Below, piece by piece: positions 17,556 to 25,556 of a stretch of 64,000 nt of DNA. A program made the position numbers and the translations under genes. This DNA is from Eggerthella sinensis (GTDB lineage: Bacteria; Actinomycetota; Coriobacteriia; Coriobacteriales; Eggerthellaceae). Position 1 is the stretch's first letter. Every line of letters begins with the position of its first letter. The notes beneath the pieces were generated by a model. It made no database searches. It saw only the letters and a list, made by a program, of their open reading frames with translations, and was not told where the DNA came from. Where the stretch lies: positions 124,001 to 188,000 of the forward strand of contig NZ_PPTT01000001.1 of NCBI RefSeq assembly GCF_003339815.1, read 5' to 3'.

Positions 17556-18272
17556 CTAGCGAATCGCACGCTTGAACGCCTGCGCATCTTCGTCGAACAC
17601 GATGCCGAAGCGCTCGGCGTAGCACGCGCACAGGCCGAACACGAAGGCGGCCGCGCCGCGGAAGTACGCCGAAGTCGCGTGCTTGAGCGCGGAATAGCGC
17701 CACGCGGAAAGCCACGGCAGCACGTGCTCCGCCACGAACGCCTCCTGGTCGTCCGCCAGGGTGCGGGCCCGCGCCTCGTCGCCGGCGGCCGTCGCCTCCC
17801 CTTCCAGGTCGATGAGGTGGCCGACGAATCCCAGCATGAGACCCAGGTTGTCGTCGGGCTCGGCATGGAGGCGCTCGAGCTCCAGGCCGTAGCGCTGGTA
17901 CCAGGCACGCACCTCAAGGGTGTGCACGCTGAACAGCTGGCTGTTCGGATCGACGTAGAACGACTCCCAGCTGGGAGCGTCGGGCGCCCCTGCGCCCACG
18001 AACAGGCGGAACCACTCGCGTCGCAGGGCGGCGAAGCGCTCGGCCCGCGCATCGGGGCCCTCTGCCGCAGCATCCGCGCACCACGCGTCCATGGCCGCAA
18101 GGCCCTCGCGCACCTGCGGATGCTCCATGCCGAACGGCGCCTCCGCGAACAGGCGCTCCTCCGCCTGCGCGGTCAGCTCGGCATCATCGGGTTCGCAGTA
18201 CAGCAGCCGCGACGCGAGGGCGAAGCACAGCTGCGCGCCCGCGAGCGTTTCCCGGTCGTAGTTCGCGTTCAT
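17556..18272 (-). CDS. TorD/DmsD-family molybdoenzyme maturation chaperone
   Basis: The 238-residue, all-helical cytoplasmic protein matches the TorD family (RLFVGAG..AP.WES.Y near residues 86-105, HLIDLEGE... near 145). Such chaperones bind the twin-arginine leader of the molybdenum subunit and hold it until the cofactor is inserted. Its place between the FeS and NrfD genes supports that role. GGGGAAGGGG is 6 nt before ATG. A strong hairpin separates it from the FeS gene upstream. Confidence 0.85.
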   Translation of the reverse strand: MNANYDRETLAGAQLCFALASRLLYCEPDDAELTAQAEERLFAEAPFGMEHPQVREGLAAMDAWCADAAAEGPDARAERFAALRREWFRLFVGAGAPDAPSWESFYVDPNSQLFSVHTLEVRAWYQRYGLELERLHAEPDDNLGLMLGFVGHLIDLEGEATAAGDEARARTLADDQEAFVAEHVLPWLSAWRYSALKHATSAYFRGAAAFVFGLCACYAERFGIVFDEDAQAFKRAIR

Positions 18273-18292
18273 CGCGTCCCCTTCCCCATGCG

Positions 18293-18330
18293 CCGGGCGG
18301 CGGCGCAGCGCTTCGGCTGCCGCCGCCCGG
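18293..18330 (-). other. Intercistronic hairpin between FeS-subunit and TorD genes
   Basis: A perfect 12-bp GC stem (18293-18304 with 18319-18330) lies between the two genes. No T run follows, so it is more likely an mRNA stabiliser or processing element lowering chaperone output than a full terminator. Confidence 0.55.
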
Positions 18331-18347
18331 CCTTCACCATCGAATCG

Positions 18348-18974
18348 CTAGATCTCTTCTTCCAGGTTCACGAGCGCGCCCGTTCCGCTACCCGTCTTCT
18401 GCGCATTGCGGTGCGGGTTCAGGATGAGGTTCGGATGCGTCGTGTTCTTCGGCAGGGGCTCCACCTCGACGTCGCCCTCACCGTGCGCGGCAATCATGTC
18501 CTCGCGCGTGCCGAAATCGAGCGCGCGCATGGGGCAGCCGGTGACGCAGATGGGCTTGCCGCCAGCGGCGATCTCGTCCTTGCACAGGTCGCACTTCAGC
18601 ATGTAGCCCGCTTCTTCGTCATACGTCGGCGCGTCGTAGGGACACACCGTCGCGCACGTTTTGCAGCCGATGCACACCTCGTGATCGGTCCACACGATGC
18701 CGGTGTCCTCGTCCTTCTGCATGGCGCCCGTCGGGCAGTTCGCCACGCAAGCCGGGTCCACGCAATGATTGCACGCCATGGAGACGAAGTACCCGAACAC
18801 GCCGCTGGGAACGTAGCTGCCGGCCTCGTTGAGCTCCCACGATCCGCCCTGGTAGTTGAGCACCTTGCGGTACAGGTTGTTCACGGGCAGCTTGTAGGTT
18901 TCCTTGCACGCCACCTGGCACGTCTTGCAGCCGGAGCACTTGTTGGAATCAAAGTAGAATGCGTACTGAGCCAT
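18348..18974 (-). CDS. DmsB-type four [4Fe-4S] ferredoxin subunit
   Basis: The 208-residue protein carries four cysteine clusters of the DmsB/NrfC pattern: CSGCKTCQVAC near 13-23, CNHCVDPACVANCP near 72-85, CIGCKTCATVCP near 103-114, and CDLC...CVTGCP near 133-152. It would wire electrons from the NrfD subunit to the molybdenum subunit outside the membrane and is likely exported bound to it, as it has no signal of its own. It begins 12 nt after the catalytic gene, so the two are co-translated. Confidence 0.92.
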   Translation of the reverse strand: MAQYAFYFDSNKCSGCKTCQVACKETYKLPVNNLYRKVLNYQGGSWELNEAGSYVPSGVFGYFVSMACNHCVDPACVANCPTGAMQKDEDTGIVWTDHEVCIGCKTCATVCPYDAPTYDEEAGYMLKCDLCKDEIAAGGKPICVTGCPMRALDFGTREDMIAAHGEGDVEVEPLPKNTTHPNLILNPHRNAQKTGSGTGALVNLEEEI

Positions 18975-18986
18975 GATGCACCTCCC

Positions 18987-21617
18987 CTATTCCACGCCAA
19001 CCGGCATGACGATGGGCCGATTCTTATCCGGGTCGAGCTTGATGTCTCCCGTGTACTTCTCAACTTGCACGAGCGTGCCCGTCCACGATTGGGACGCTTC
19101 GCCGGAAGACTTCGGCGCCTGCAAGATGTTCGGATCGCCGCCGATGTCGATGCCCGTGGCTTCGTCGATCTGAATCCACGCGCCGTCCTGCAGCGCCACC
19201 GAACCGGGAACGAGCGTGGGAAGCACCTTTGCCGGGCGAAGCACCTTACCATAAGGGCTGGTCATGAGCACCAGATCGCCGTTCTTGATGCCGCGCTCCG
19301 AAGCGTCCACCTCGCTCATAAAGCACTCCTGCGGGAACGCCTCGCGCAGCGATGCCACGTTGTCGTTCACCGTATGGGCGCGGCGCAGCGAATGGGGCGT
19401 CCACAGCAGCAGCGGGTACTCGTCCGTCTGCGTGCCCTGACCCTGCTCCGGATCGCCGATCTGCCACTTCGCGATGGGCGAGATGGTGGAGAACCCGACG
19501 GAGTTGACGTACCCGGACAGCATCGGGCAGTAGATCTCGAACTTGCCGGTGGATGTGGCAAGCGGGTTGGCCTGCGGATCGGCGAAGAATGCCTTGTACG
19601 GGTAGTTCGTCAGCTTGTCGCCGAAGGAGCGCTTGGTCTTGTAGCAGCCCTTTTCCTTGAACTCGGCAACCGTCATGACGCCCTCTTGCGGGGTGCCTTC
19701 AACGCCTAACTCGTCGATGTCCTCCTGCGTGATGGTGAACAGGGGCGCGTACTTCATGGTGTCGTGATCGGTCATGTAGGTGGCGCCGGCGAGGGACGAA
19801 TACGTGCGCTCGGCGTCGGTCATGGTGTTCACGGCCTTCGGGTCCACGTTCAAACGCTTCGCGAGCTCCTCGGCCACGTACGATTCCGGCTTCGACTCGT
19901 ACAGCGGCTCCATGATGCGATCGGCCCAGTATACCGTCTCGGAGTTGTTCGTCCAGGCCAGGTTGCCCTTCTCCCACCACGTGGCAACGGGAAGCACGAT
20001 GTCGCAATACTGACGCGACGGGTCGAAGAACGGGTTTGCACCCCATACGAAGTCGACCTTGCGGAACACTTCGATGGCCGCGTTGGCATTCGGCAGCGAG
20101 TTGAGCGAGTTCTGGTACCCGCCCGAGTAGATCACATGGATGTCGAGCGGCTTCTTGCCGCCGGGCCATATGTCGCGGCCGTATTCGCCGTTGAGGATGG
20201 AAATCCAGCACTCGGTGTGGTCGATTCGCTCCCACGACGAGGGGTCTTCGATCTTCGACCAATCGGGCGTCGACATGACCGAGGGCGGCGTCAACGGGTT
20301 CACCGGGTTCAGCCCGGCACCGTTCGACGTGTCGCCCGCCGTGCAGTACGGCGCGCCCGACATGCCCTCGTGAAGACCCACCCACGAGGCGTAGGTGCCC
20401 GGCTTGCCCAGCCCGCCGTGCATCATGGCCAACGTGTAGAACGCCTGCGCGAACATCTCGCCCGCAGGAATCTTCGTCGTGGACTGGCCGGCGAAGAAGT
20501 CCACCTTCTCGGTGGCGTGAATTTCCTCGGCGAGGCGGCGAATCGTGTCCGCCGGAATGCCGCAGATGGCCTCAGCCCACTCGGGCGTCTTCGGTTCGCC
20601 GTCGTAGGTGCCCAGCACGTAGTCTTTGAAGTTGTCTTCGACCGGCGCGCCCTCGGGCATGTGCTCGGCGTCGAAGCCCACGCAGTACGTGTCGAGGAAC
20701 TCCTGATCGTACAGGTTGTTCTCGATCTGGTGGTACATCATGCCGATGCAGAATGCCGTATCGGTGCCAGGTCGGATAGCAACCCACTCGTCGGCAACGG
20801 CCTGCACCGTCTGATTCAGCCACGGATCGACGATGATGATCTTGCCGCCCTGCTCGCGAGCGTAATCGAGCTGGTAAGTGGTGTTGCCTCCCTTGTTCGC
20901 CATCCAGTTGTTGCCGAAGTGGAAGTGCAGATCGCTCTCGGAAACCGCAAGCGCGTCGGGGGCGTTGAGCATGCCGCCGGTCATGAACAGCTCGGGCAGC
21001 GGCCATGAGCCCAGCGACACGGTGCCCATGTCGTGATGCACGGCGCCGCCCATTTCGTTGAGCAGGCAGATGACCGGATCGAAATACGTGTCGCCGATGT
21101 CGTTGTAGGCAGCGGCCAGAATAGAGCGGTTGCCGTATGCGTCGTACGCCTTCTTCATCTCGGCGGCAATGTAGTCGAGCGCTTCGTCCCAGCTGATGCG
21201 CTCCCATTCGTCTTTGCCGCGCATCTCGCCGTTCGGATTGTCCGGGCTCCAGCCCTTGCGCTTCATCGGGTACTTGATGCGCGCCGGCGATGTCATGTTG
21301 CTGATTTGCGCACGACCGCGCGGACAGGCGCGGCGCTGCGGCACCTCGATGGTGTCCTCATCCTGCTCGTCCGTCCTGATTTTCAGCGGCACGCCGTCTT
21401 CGACGTACACCTTGAGCAGGCAGCGGGACGATCCGCAGCTGCAGTTGTTCATGCAGGCTCCGGTCTTCCACTCGCCCTTTGCCTCGGAAGCGGGCGCGCC
21501 GCTCTCCTTTTCGGCCTCGCTTGCCGGCGCGCAGCCGGTGAAGCCGACGAGCGCCGCAGCACCTGCGGTAGCCGACCCCCATTTGACGAAACTGCGTCGT
21601 GTCAGTGAAGTACCCAC
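18987..21617 (-). CDS. Tat-exported molybdopterin oxidoreductase, DMSO reductase family
   Basis: The 876-residue catalytic subunit starts with a twin-arginine signal (TSLTRRSFVKWG, RR 7-8) and FTGC (Cys29). A [4Fe-4S] motif with three Cys in CMNNCSCGSSRC (about 55-66) and the later RRACPRGRA follow, then molybdopterin domains (SWDEALDYIA). The likely start is GTG 21617 with GAGGGGG 6 nt upstream; the frame continues up to 21749 without a ribosome site. In Eggerthella, related enzymes act as DMSO-type reductases or catechol dehydroxylases; the substrate cannot be inferred here. A C-terminal molybdopterin-binding domain is present (LWTPHSLRRAHTVNDNV). No homologue-level function is claimed. Confidence 0.9.
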   Translation of the reverse strand: MGTSLTRRSFVKWGSATAGAAALVGFTGCAPASEAEKESGAPASEAKGEWKTGACMNNCSCGSSRCLLKVYVEDGVPLKIRTDEQDEDTIEVPQRRACPRGRAQISNMTSPARIKYPMKRKGWSPDNPNGEMRGKDEWERISWDEALDYIAAEMKKAYDAYGNRSILAAAYNDIGDTYFDPVICLLNEMGGAVHHDMGTVSLGSWPLPELFMTGGMLNAPDALAVSESDLHFHFGNNWMANKGGNTTYQLDYAREQGGKIIIVDPWLNQTVQAVADEWVAIRPGTDTAFCIGMMYHQIENNLYDQEFLDTYCVGFDAEHMPEGAPVEDNFKDYVLGTYDGEPKTPEWAEAICGIPADTIRRLAEEIHATEKVDFFAGQSTTKIPAGEMFAQAFYTLAMMHGGLGKPGTYASWVGLHEGMSGAPYCTAGDTSNGAGLNPVNPLTPPSVMSTPDWSKIEDPSSWERIDHTECWISILNGEYGRDIWPGGKKPLDIHVIYSGGYQNSLNSLPNANAAIEVFRKVDFVWGANPFFDPSRQYCDIVLPVATWWEKGNLAWTNNSETVYWADRIMEPLYESKPESYVAEELAKRLNVDPKAVNTMTDAERTYSSLAGATYMTDHDTMKYAPLFTITQEDIDELGVEGTPQEGVMTVAEFKEKGCYKTKRSFGDKLTNYPYKAFFADPQANPLATSTGKFEIYCPMLSGYVNSVGFSTISPIAKWQIGDPEQGQGTQTDEYPLLLWTPHSLRRAHTVNDNVASLREAFPQECFMSEVDASERGIKNGDLVLMTSPYGKVLRPAKVLPTLVPGSVALQDGAWIQIDEATGIDIGGDPNILQAPKSSGEASQSWTGTLVQVEKYTGDIKLDPDKNRPIVMPVGVE

Positions 21618-21699
21618 GTTTGACCCCCTCGTGATCGTCTGCGGGAAACAAAGCCCGATCGGATTGTCCCCCAACAACTCCAATAACGACCCATGCATG

Positions 21700-21728
21700 A
21701 GTATAACCGTCATAACTTTGTGTGACAG
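21700..21728 (-). promoter_or_regulatory. Promoter of the molybdoenzyme operon
   Basis: On the minus strand TATACT (21700-21705) has CTGTCA (21723-21728) at a 17-nt spacing. The -35 is part of one of three GTRTGACAG repeats, so a factor binding those would act at this promoter. Confidence 0.5.
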
Positions 21729-21883
21729 CCGTTGCGGCCATACTATCACCCGATTGTATGACAGTCAATGCGTATTCCTCGCTTGAATGCGCCTATCTCA
21801 AGGACAATGATTTCCGTAATACCTGGTAATTCTCGTACGCCAAATACCGTTGTTTTCCCGTCTATACTATGATAGTATGACAG
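21720..21883. promoter_or_regulatory. Triplicate GTRTGACAG repeats in the divergent gap
   Basis: GTGTGACAG (21720-21728), GTATGACAG (21756-21764) and GTATGACAG (21875-21883) lie in the gap between the molybdoenzyme operon and the divergent membrane gene. The third overlaps a perfect palindrome ATACTAT-G-ATAGTAT (21864-21878) containing the TATACT -10 (21863-21868) of the plus-strand gene. This fits sites for one shared regulator. Confidence 0.45.
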
Positions 21884-21909
21884 AATTGCAGCCAACAAAG
21901 GGGGTTGGT

Positions 21910-22602
21910 ATGAGGTTCTTGCTTGCGGTTGTCGTATGCTTCGCCTTGGTGGTTCTGCTGGCCAAGCCGTTGAAGCGCTTTCCTGTTCCGTTCTATTGCG
22001 CCGCGCTTGGGCTTGTCGCGCTATACTGGTTCGGCGTCTCGACGAACGTCACAGGGGTGTGGTGGACATGGTTCATGCCGCTCATGCAGCGCTGCGCGCT
22101 GGCGTTTCTGCTGTTCACCATCGTGATGTTCGTGGGCGTGTTGGGCGATTCGTCGCCGCTGCGCGCTCGGCTCATGCCCATCCGACGGCAGCTTTCCATC
22201 CTCGGTTGCATCTTCGCGCTGGGGCATCTCGCCTTCTACGGCGTGTCGTACGTGCCGCGCCTCGGCTCGGCGTTCGCCGGCAACCTGGGCTTCTCGCTTG
22301 CGCTCGCTGCCGTGCTCGTAGCACTGATGACCGTGCTGCTGGTTACGTCGTTTCAGGTGGTCAAGCGTCGCATGAACGCGGCGCGCTGGAAGGGCGTGCA
22401 GCGCCTGGCGTACCCGTTCTACCTGCTCACGTACGTGCATTTGGTGCTGCTGCTGGCTCCGTCGGCCTTCGCGGGTCGCGATACGGCCATCGTGAGCCTG
22501 GTGGTGTACACCGTAGTGGTTGCGACGTATGTCGTGCTGCGCGTGCGCAGGGCGCTCCTGCGTCAGCAGGCAGCGCGCCCGAGCGCGGCCCTCGCCGGCT
22601 GA
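21910..22602 (+). CDS. Six-span membrane protein, ferric-reductase-like transmembrane fold
   Basis: The 230-residue protein has about six hydrophobic spans and resembles the haem-binding ferric-reductase-like membrane domain (MsrQ/YedZ type), with histidines in LGHLAFYGVSY and YVHLVLL at the positions expected of haem ligands. Such proteins pass electrons from quinol or flavin across the membrane to exported partners. AGGGGG is 7 nt before ATG 21910; an upstream in-frame ATG at 21877 overlaps the -10. It is divergent from the molybdoenzyme operon, so it may supply or balance its electrons. The family call is moderate; a Mo-cofactor partner of the MsrP type is not adjacent. Confidence 0.65.
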   Translation: MRFLLAVVVCFALVVLLAKPLKRFPVPFYCAALGLVALYWFGVSTNVTGVWWTWFMPLMQRCALAFLLFTIVMFVGVLGDSSPLRARLMPIRRQLSILGCIFALGHLAFYGVSYVPRLGSAFAGNLGFSLALAAVLVALMTVLLVTSFQVVKRRMNAARWKGVQRLAYPFYLLTYVHLVLLLAPSAFAGRDTAIVSLVVYTVVVATYVVLRVRRALLRQQAARPSAALAG

Positions 22603-22629
22603 TTCCCGTTGACATTCCCTCCCTCCCCG

Positions 22630-22665
22630 AGCGGGCGTCTCAAACGAGGCGCCCGCTTACGTTTT
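22630..22665 (+). terminator. Terminator after the six-span membrane protein gene
   Basis: A 12-bp stem with one G-T pair (22630-22641 with 22646-22657) and a 4-nt loop is followed by GTTTT a few bases on. Confidence 0.6.
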
Positions 22666-22687
22666 GGGCGCGAGACGCGGTTCGGAA

Positions 22688-22703
22688 TGTTTCACGTGAA
22701 ACA
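22688..22703. other. parS site (ParB/Spo0J binding site) 1
   Basis: TGTTTCACGTGAAACA is a perfect 16-bp palindrome identical to the bacterial parS consensus. It lies in the gap before the nuclease stop codon. ParB loads here to organise and segregate the origin region. Confidence 0.9.
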
Positions 22704-22738
22704 TTCGTTCGCTTTGCGAGCCGAGGCTGCGCGGCGCG

Positions 22739-23458
22739 CTAGGCCCACTTTGCGGTGACGCCGCGGTGCGCGTCGAGGGCTTCGCTCCCCCACTGCTTGA
22801 ACAGGGTGTCGTGGAAGGTGTCGGGACGGTAGGTTTTGGCCTGGCCGTAGCCGTCGATCACCTGCATCGCGTTCAGCATGTCGCGCGCGATGAATGCCGG
22901 GTCGTTGGCCTCCTCGGCACTCGCGGGCAGGGTGCGCCATACGTACGCGAGCAGGCGGCCGTACTTGTCGGTAACGCTCGTGTCGTACTGCAACCACAGG
23001 GTATCGTCGCTGTTCACCAGCTCTTTCATGCGATTCGACGCCACCACGCCCTCCTCGCAGTTGCGCTCCTCCTGCGGTGCCACGCTCTCGGGCGTATCCA
23101 TACCGACGAGACGCACCGACACGTGCTCGCCATCATCGGTTGCCACCGCAAGGGTATCGCCGTCCACCACATGGCGCACGGTCACGCGTTCGAAGGCGGC
23201 GGGGTCGAGGTTCGCGCGCTGCGTGTCGGAGGCACGCTCATCGTCGCGCTCGGCCGCGCGGTACGCCGCCTCGCTGACGCCTTCCGCCGAAGCCGACGTC
23301 GCAGCCCCCTGCTGCGACGCGCTCGGCGCCGGAGCATCGGCTATGGTCGCGTTGATCCACGACACGCCCAGCAGCACGATAAGCGCGATGACCGCGGCAG
23401 CCTGCCGAGCCTGCTTCGGATGTTTCACGTGAAACATTTGTTCCCGTTTCACCGTCAC
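22739..23458 (-). CDS. Secreted or membrane-anchored thermonuclease-family protein
   Basis: The protein of about 239 residues has an N-terminal hydrophobic anchor (AAAVIALIVLLGVSWINA, about 17-34) and a staphylococcal-nuclease-like domain (VRHVVDGDTLAVA, then SVRLVGMDTPES with the catalytic Arg and Glu/Asp region). It probably hydrolyses DNA or RNA outside the cell. The GTG start at 23458 overlaps the phosphodiesterase stop by 4 nt; an ATG at 23437 is an alternative that gives a start right at a parS site, since residues MFHVKH are encoded by parS 2. It is the last gene of the run. Confidence 0.82.
   Translation of the reverse strand: MTVKREQMFHVKHPKQARQAAAVIALIVLLGVSWINATIADAPAPSASQQGAATSASAEGVSEAAYRAAERDDERASDTQRANLDPAAFERVTVRHVVDGDTLAVATDDGEHVSVRLVGMDTPESVAPQEERNCEEGVVASNRMKELVNSDDTLWLQYDTSVTDKYGRLLAYVWRTLPASAEEANDPAFIARDMLNAMQVIDGYGQAKTYRPDTFHDTLFKQWGSEALDAHRGVTAKWA
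23421..23436. other. parS site 2, inside the nuclease gene
   Basis: A second perfect TGTTTCACGTGAAACA, 733 nt from the first, encodes residues FHVKH of the nuclease N-terminus. Coding-embedded parS sites are common, as in Bacillus. Confidence 0.9.
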
Positions 23459-23988
23459 GCCAGGTCCTCGCCCACTTCGAACACGGTCTGCCCGTCGAGC
23501 GACGCAATGCGCACGCCCAGCACGCGCCCGTCGTCGACGAGCATGCGCCCCGTGCATTTCGGGAAGCCGCCGCGCGGGCGGAACGGCGCACCTGGGCAGA
23601 TGACGAACGAAGCAGGCCGCGCTTCGGGCCCGTACAGCAGCTCGGGCACGTGCGTGTGCCCGTGGACGCACACCTGCGGAAGAGGGTCGCCGGCGGCCAG
23701 ACCCGCGCACCCGTTGAAGCCGATCTGCACGTCGCGCGGATAGTGCGCCACGAGGAACCGCACGCCGTCGATCACCGGATGCGCGAAGCGCCCAACGCGG
23801 CTGCCGTATTCGTCGAAGTCGTTGTTGCCCAGCACGGCCGTGGTAGGCGCAAGCGCCTCGAGCGCGTGCAGCACCTCGGGGCCGCCGATGTCGCCCGCGT
23901 GGATGATATGGTCGACGTCGGCCATGGCAGCAAGCGCCTCGTCGGGCAGACGTCCATGGGTGTCGGAAATGAGGCCGATAACCGTCAT
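23455..23988 (-). CDS. YfcE/MJ0936-type metallophosphoesterase
   Basis: The 177-residue protein has all five motifs of the calcineurin-like phosphoesterase fold: SDTHGR (8-13), HAGDIG (30-35), GNND (54-57), AHYP (~81), and VHGHTH (108-113). Family members are manganese-dependent phosphodiesterases on small substrates. It has its own TATACT -10 on the minus strand (24042-24047). Its stop overlaps the nuclease GTG start by 4 nt, so the two are translationally coupled. Physiological substrate unknown. Confidence 0.9.
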   Translation of the reverse strand: MTVIGLISDTHGRLPDEALAAMADVDHIIHAGDIGGPEVLHALEALAPTTAVLGNNDFDEYGSRVGRFAHPVIDGVRFLVAHYPRDVQIGFNGCAGLAAGDPLPQVCVHGHTHVPELLYGPEARPASFVICPGAPFRPRGGFPKCTGRMLVDDGRVLGVRIASLDGQTVFEVGEDLA

Positions 23989-24041
23989 GCCGGCTCCTCT
24001 CGAAATCGAATCAAGGTCGAATCAGCGCAACGCAAGGCTCC

Positions 24042-24047
24042 AGTATA
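24042..24047 (-). promoter_or_regulatory. -10 element of the phosphodiesterase-nuclease pair
   Basis: TATACT on the minus strand, 54 nt before the ATG; TTGGCG lies 19 nt further up, which is a long spacing, so the promoter may be weak. Confidence 0.4.
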
Positions 24048-24103
24048 GGGCATCGGACGCACCCATCGCCAACCGTGAAAGATACGTTGAACCGCATTCC
24101 ACC

Positions 24104-25522
24104 CTAGTCTTCAACCAGGTCGATGAGGTCTTGGTGCGCATGGATGCCCAACTTGGCATACACGTGCTTGACGTGCGCTTTCACGGTGTTGCGCGACACC
24201 ACAAGCTGCTCCTGGATGTACGCGCGATCGCGCCCGCGCGCCAGCATCATGAACACTTCCAGCTCGCGCGGGCTCAGCCCGTAGCGCTCGGCCACGCGCC
24301 GACAGCGCTCCTCGAATTCCTGCTCCGGCGTTTTCACCACCGTCGTGACAACCGGCGTCACCCCCGCGATGGTCTCGGAGAAGCTGAATCGCTTGAGCCC
24401 GATGAGCGCATACCCCACGAACACGAGAATGAGCGTGCCGCCCATGAGCGCCAGGCCCAGCGCATCGCTTCCGAACAGGTCGTTCGCCAGCACGCCGAGC
24501 GCCGCCCCCACGATGGTGCCCAGCCCGGTGAGGCCGCGCCCCCACGCGAATGCCGCCACCGCGCCGCGTTCGTTGCGCGAGGCCACGGCGATGAGCGCCA
24601 CCCATGCCACCATGTCGAACAGCGTGTTCCCCGCCGACAGCAGCGTGACGCTGGCGAAGGGCGCGCGATCGTACAGCATCGACCCCAAGAAGAAACCGGC
24701 CACCACGAACAGCACCGACACCTGGGCCAACAGGTCGGCCGGGAACGTTTTCCGCGACAGAACCGCGTACAGCGCAACCGCCGCCACCGGCACGATGACG
24801 AGGAAATCGGATAACGGCACCCCGCCCACTTCGCCGAAGCGCAGCGAATAGCCGAACGCCACGCGGAACAGAAACAGGCACACGAACAGCTGGCTGCCCA
24901 AGGGAAGGAACGACGAGGGCTGCGTGATGGAGAAGTCCGCCGGAGCCTCGCCCGTCTCGGCCGCCTCGAGCACCGCCCGAGCGCGCGGCCACGCAAGCGC
25001 GAGGGAAGCGAAGGGGAGCACGAAGAACAGCGCGACGCCCGCTACCACGGGTACCACCCACACCAGTGCCGTCATCAGGTAATATGCCACGAATGCAAGC
25101 GACACGCACACGCCCGCCTGCCGCACACCCAGCCGCGACGCCGCCATGCCCACCGCAACCACCACCCAGCTGCGACCGACAGCCGCAAGGCTCGCGCCCA
25201 CCACAAGCCCGATCGGGCTGAGCGCATAGAGCGAAAGCGGCACGAGCAGCGCGCCAGCCGCCAAGCACCCGAGGGCAACGCGCTGCAGCAGCCGCACGCG
25301 CAACAGCGCCGGGCGAAACGCCGCAACCAGGCCGATGCCGATGAGCGCCGCGGAGCTTGCGAACACCGACACGTCGCGCGCATACGTGAACACGGGATCG
25401 AACAGCGGGAACACCACGATGTTCATGAGCGAGGTGGCAAGCAGCACGAACGAGAGCGCGGTCGCGGTTCGCGCGAGCTCCCGTGAGAATATGTGGTCGA
25501 CGACCTGCTGCATAGCCGTCAT
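24104..25522 (-). CDS. Membrane-embedded LuxR-family regulator
   Basis: The 472-residue protein has about twelve hydrophobic spans to residue ~345, a linker, then a LuxR HTH (SPRELEVFMMLARGRD, then NTVKAHVKHVYAKLGIHA). It starts 34 nt after the papain-like protease gene on the same strand and no flavin reductase is adjacent, so it probably belongs to the surface protease operon, unlike the other five LuxR genes here. ATG 25522 has GAAGGG upstream at a wide spacing; a second Met three codons later is possible. The gene is followed by a 115-nt gap with the next promoter. Confidence 0.8.
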   Translation of the reverse strand: MTAMQQVVDHIFSRELARTATALSFVLLATSLMNIVVFPLFDPVFTYARDVSVFASSAALIGIGLVAAFRPALLRVRLLQRVALGCLAAGALLVPLSLYALSPIGLVVGASLAAVGRSWVVVAVGMAASRLGVRQAGVCVSLAFVAYYLMTALVWVVPVVAGVALFFVLPFASLALAWPRARAVLEAAETGEAPADFSITQPSSFLPLGSQLFVCLFLFRVAFGYSLRFGEVGGVPLSDFLVIVPVAAVALYAVLSRKTFPADLLAQVSVLFVVAGFFLGSMLYDRAPFASVTLLSAGNTLFDMVAWVALIAVASRNERGAVAAFAWGRGLTGLGTIVGAALGVLANDLFGSDALGLALMGGTLILVFVGYALIGLKRFSFSETIAGVTPVVTTVVKTPEQEFEERCRRVAERYGLSPRELEVFMMLARGRDRAYIQEQLVVSRNTVKAHVKHVYAKLGIHAHQDLIDLVED

Positions 25523-25556
25523 TGTAGCATGCGCCCTTCGCCGAACCGCTGTGTTC

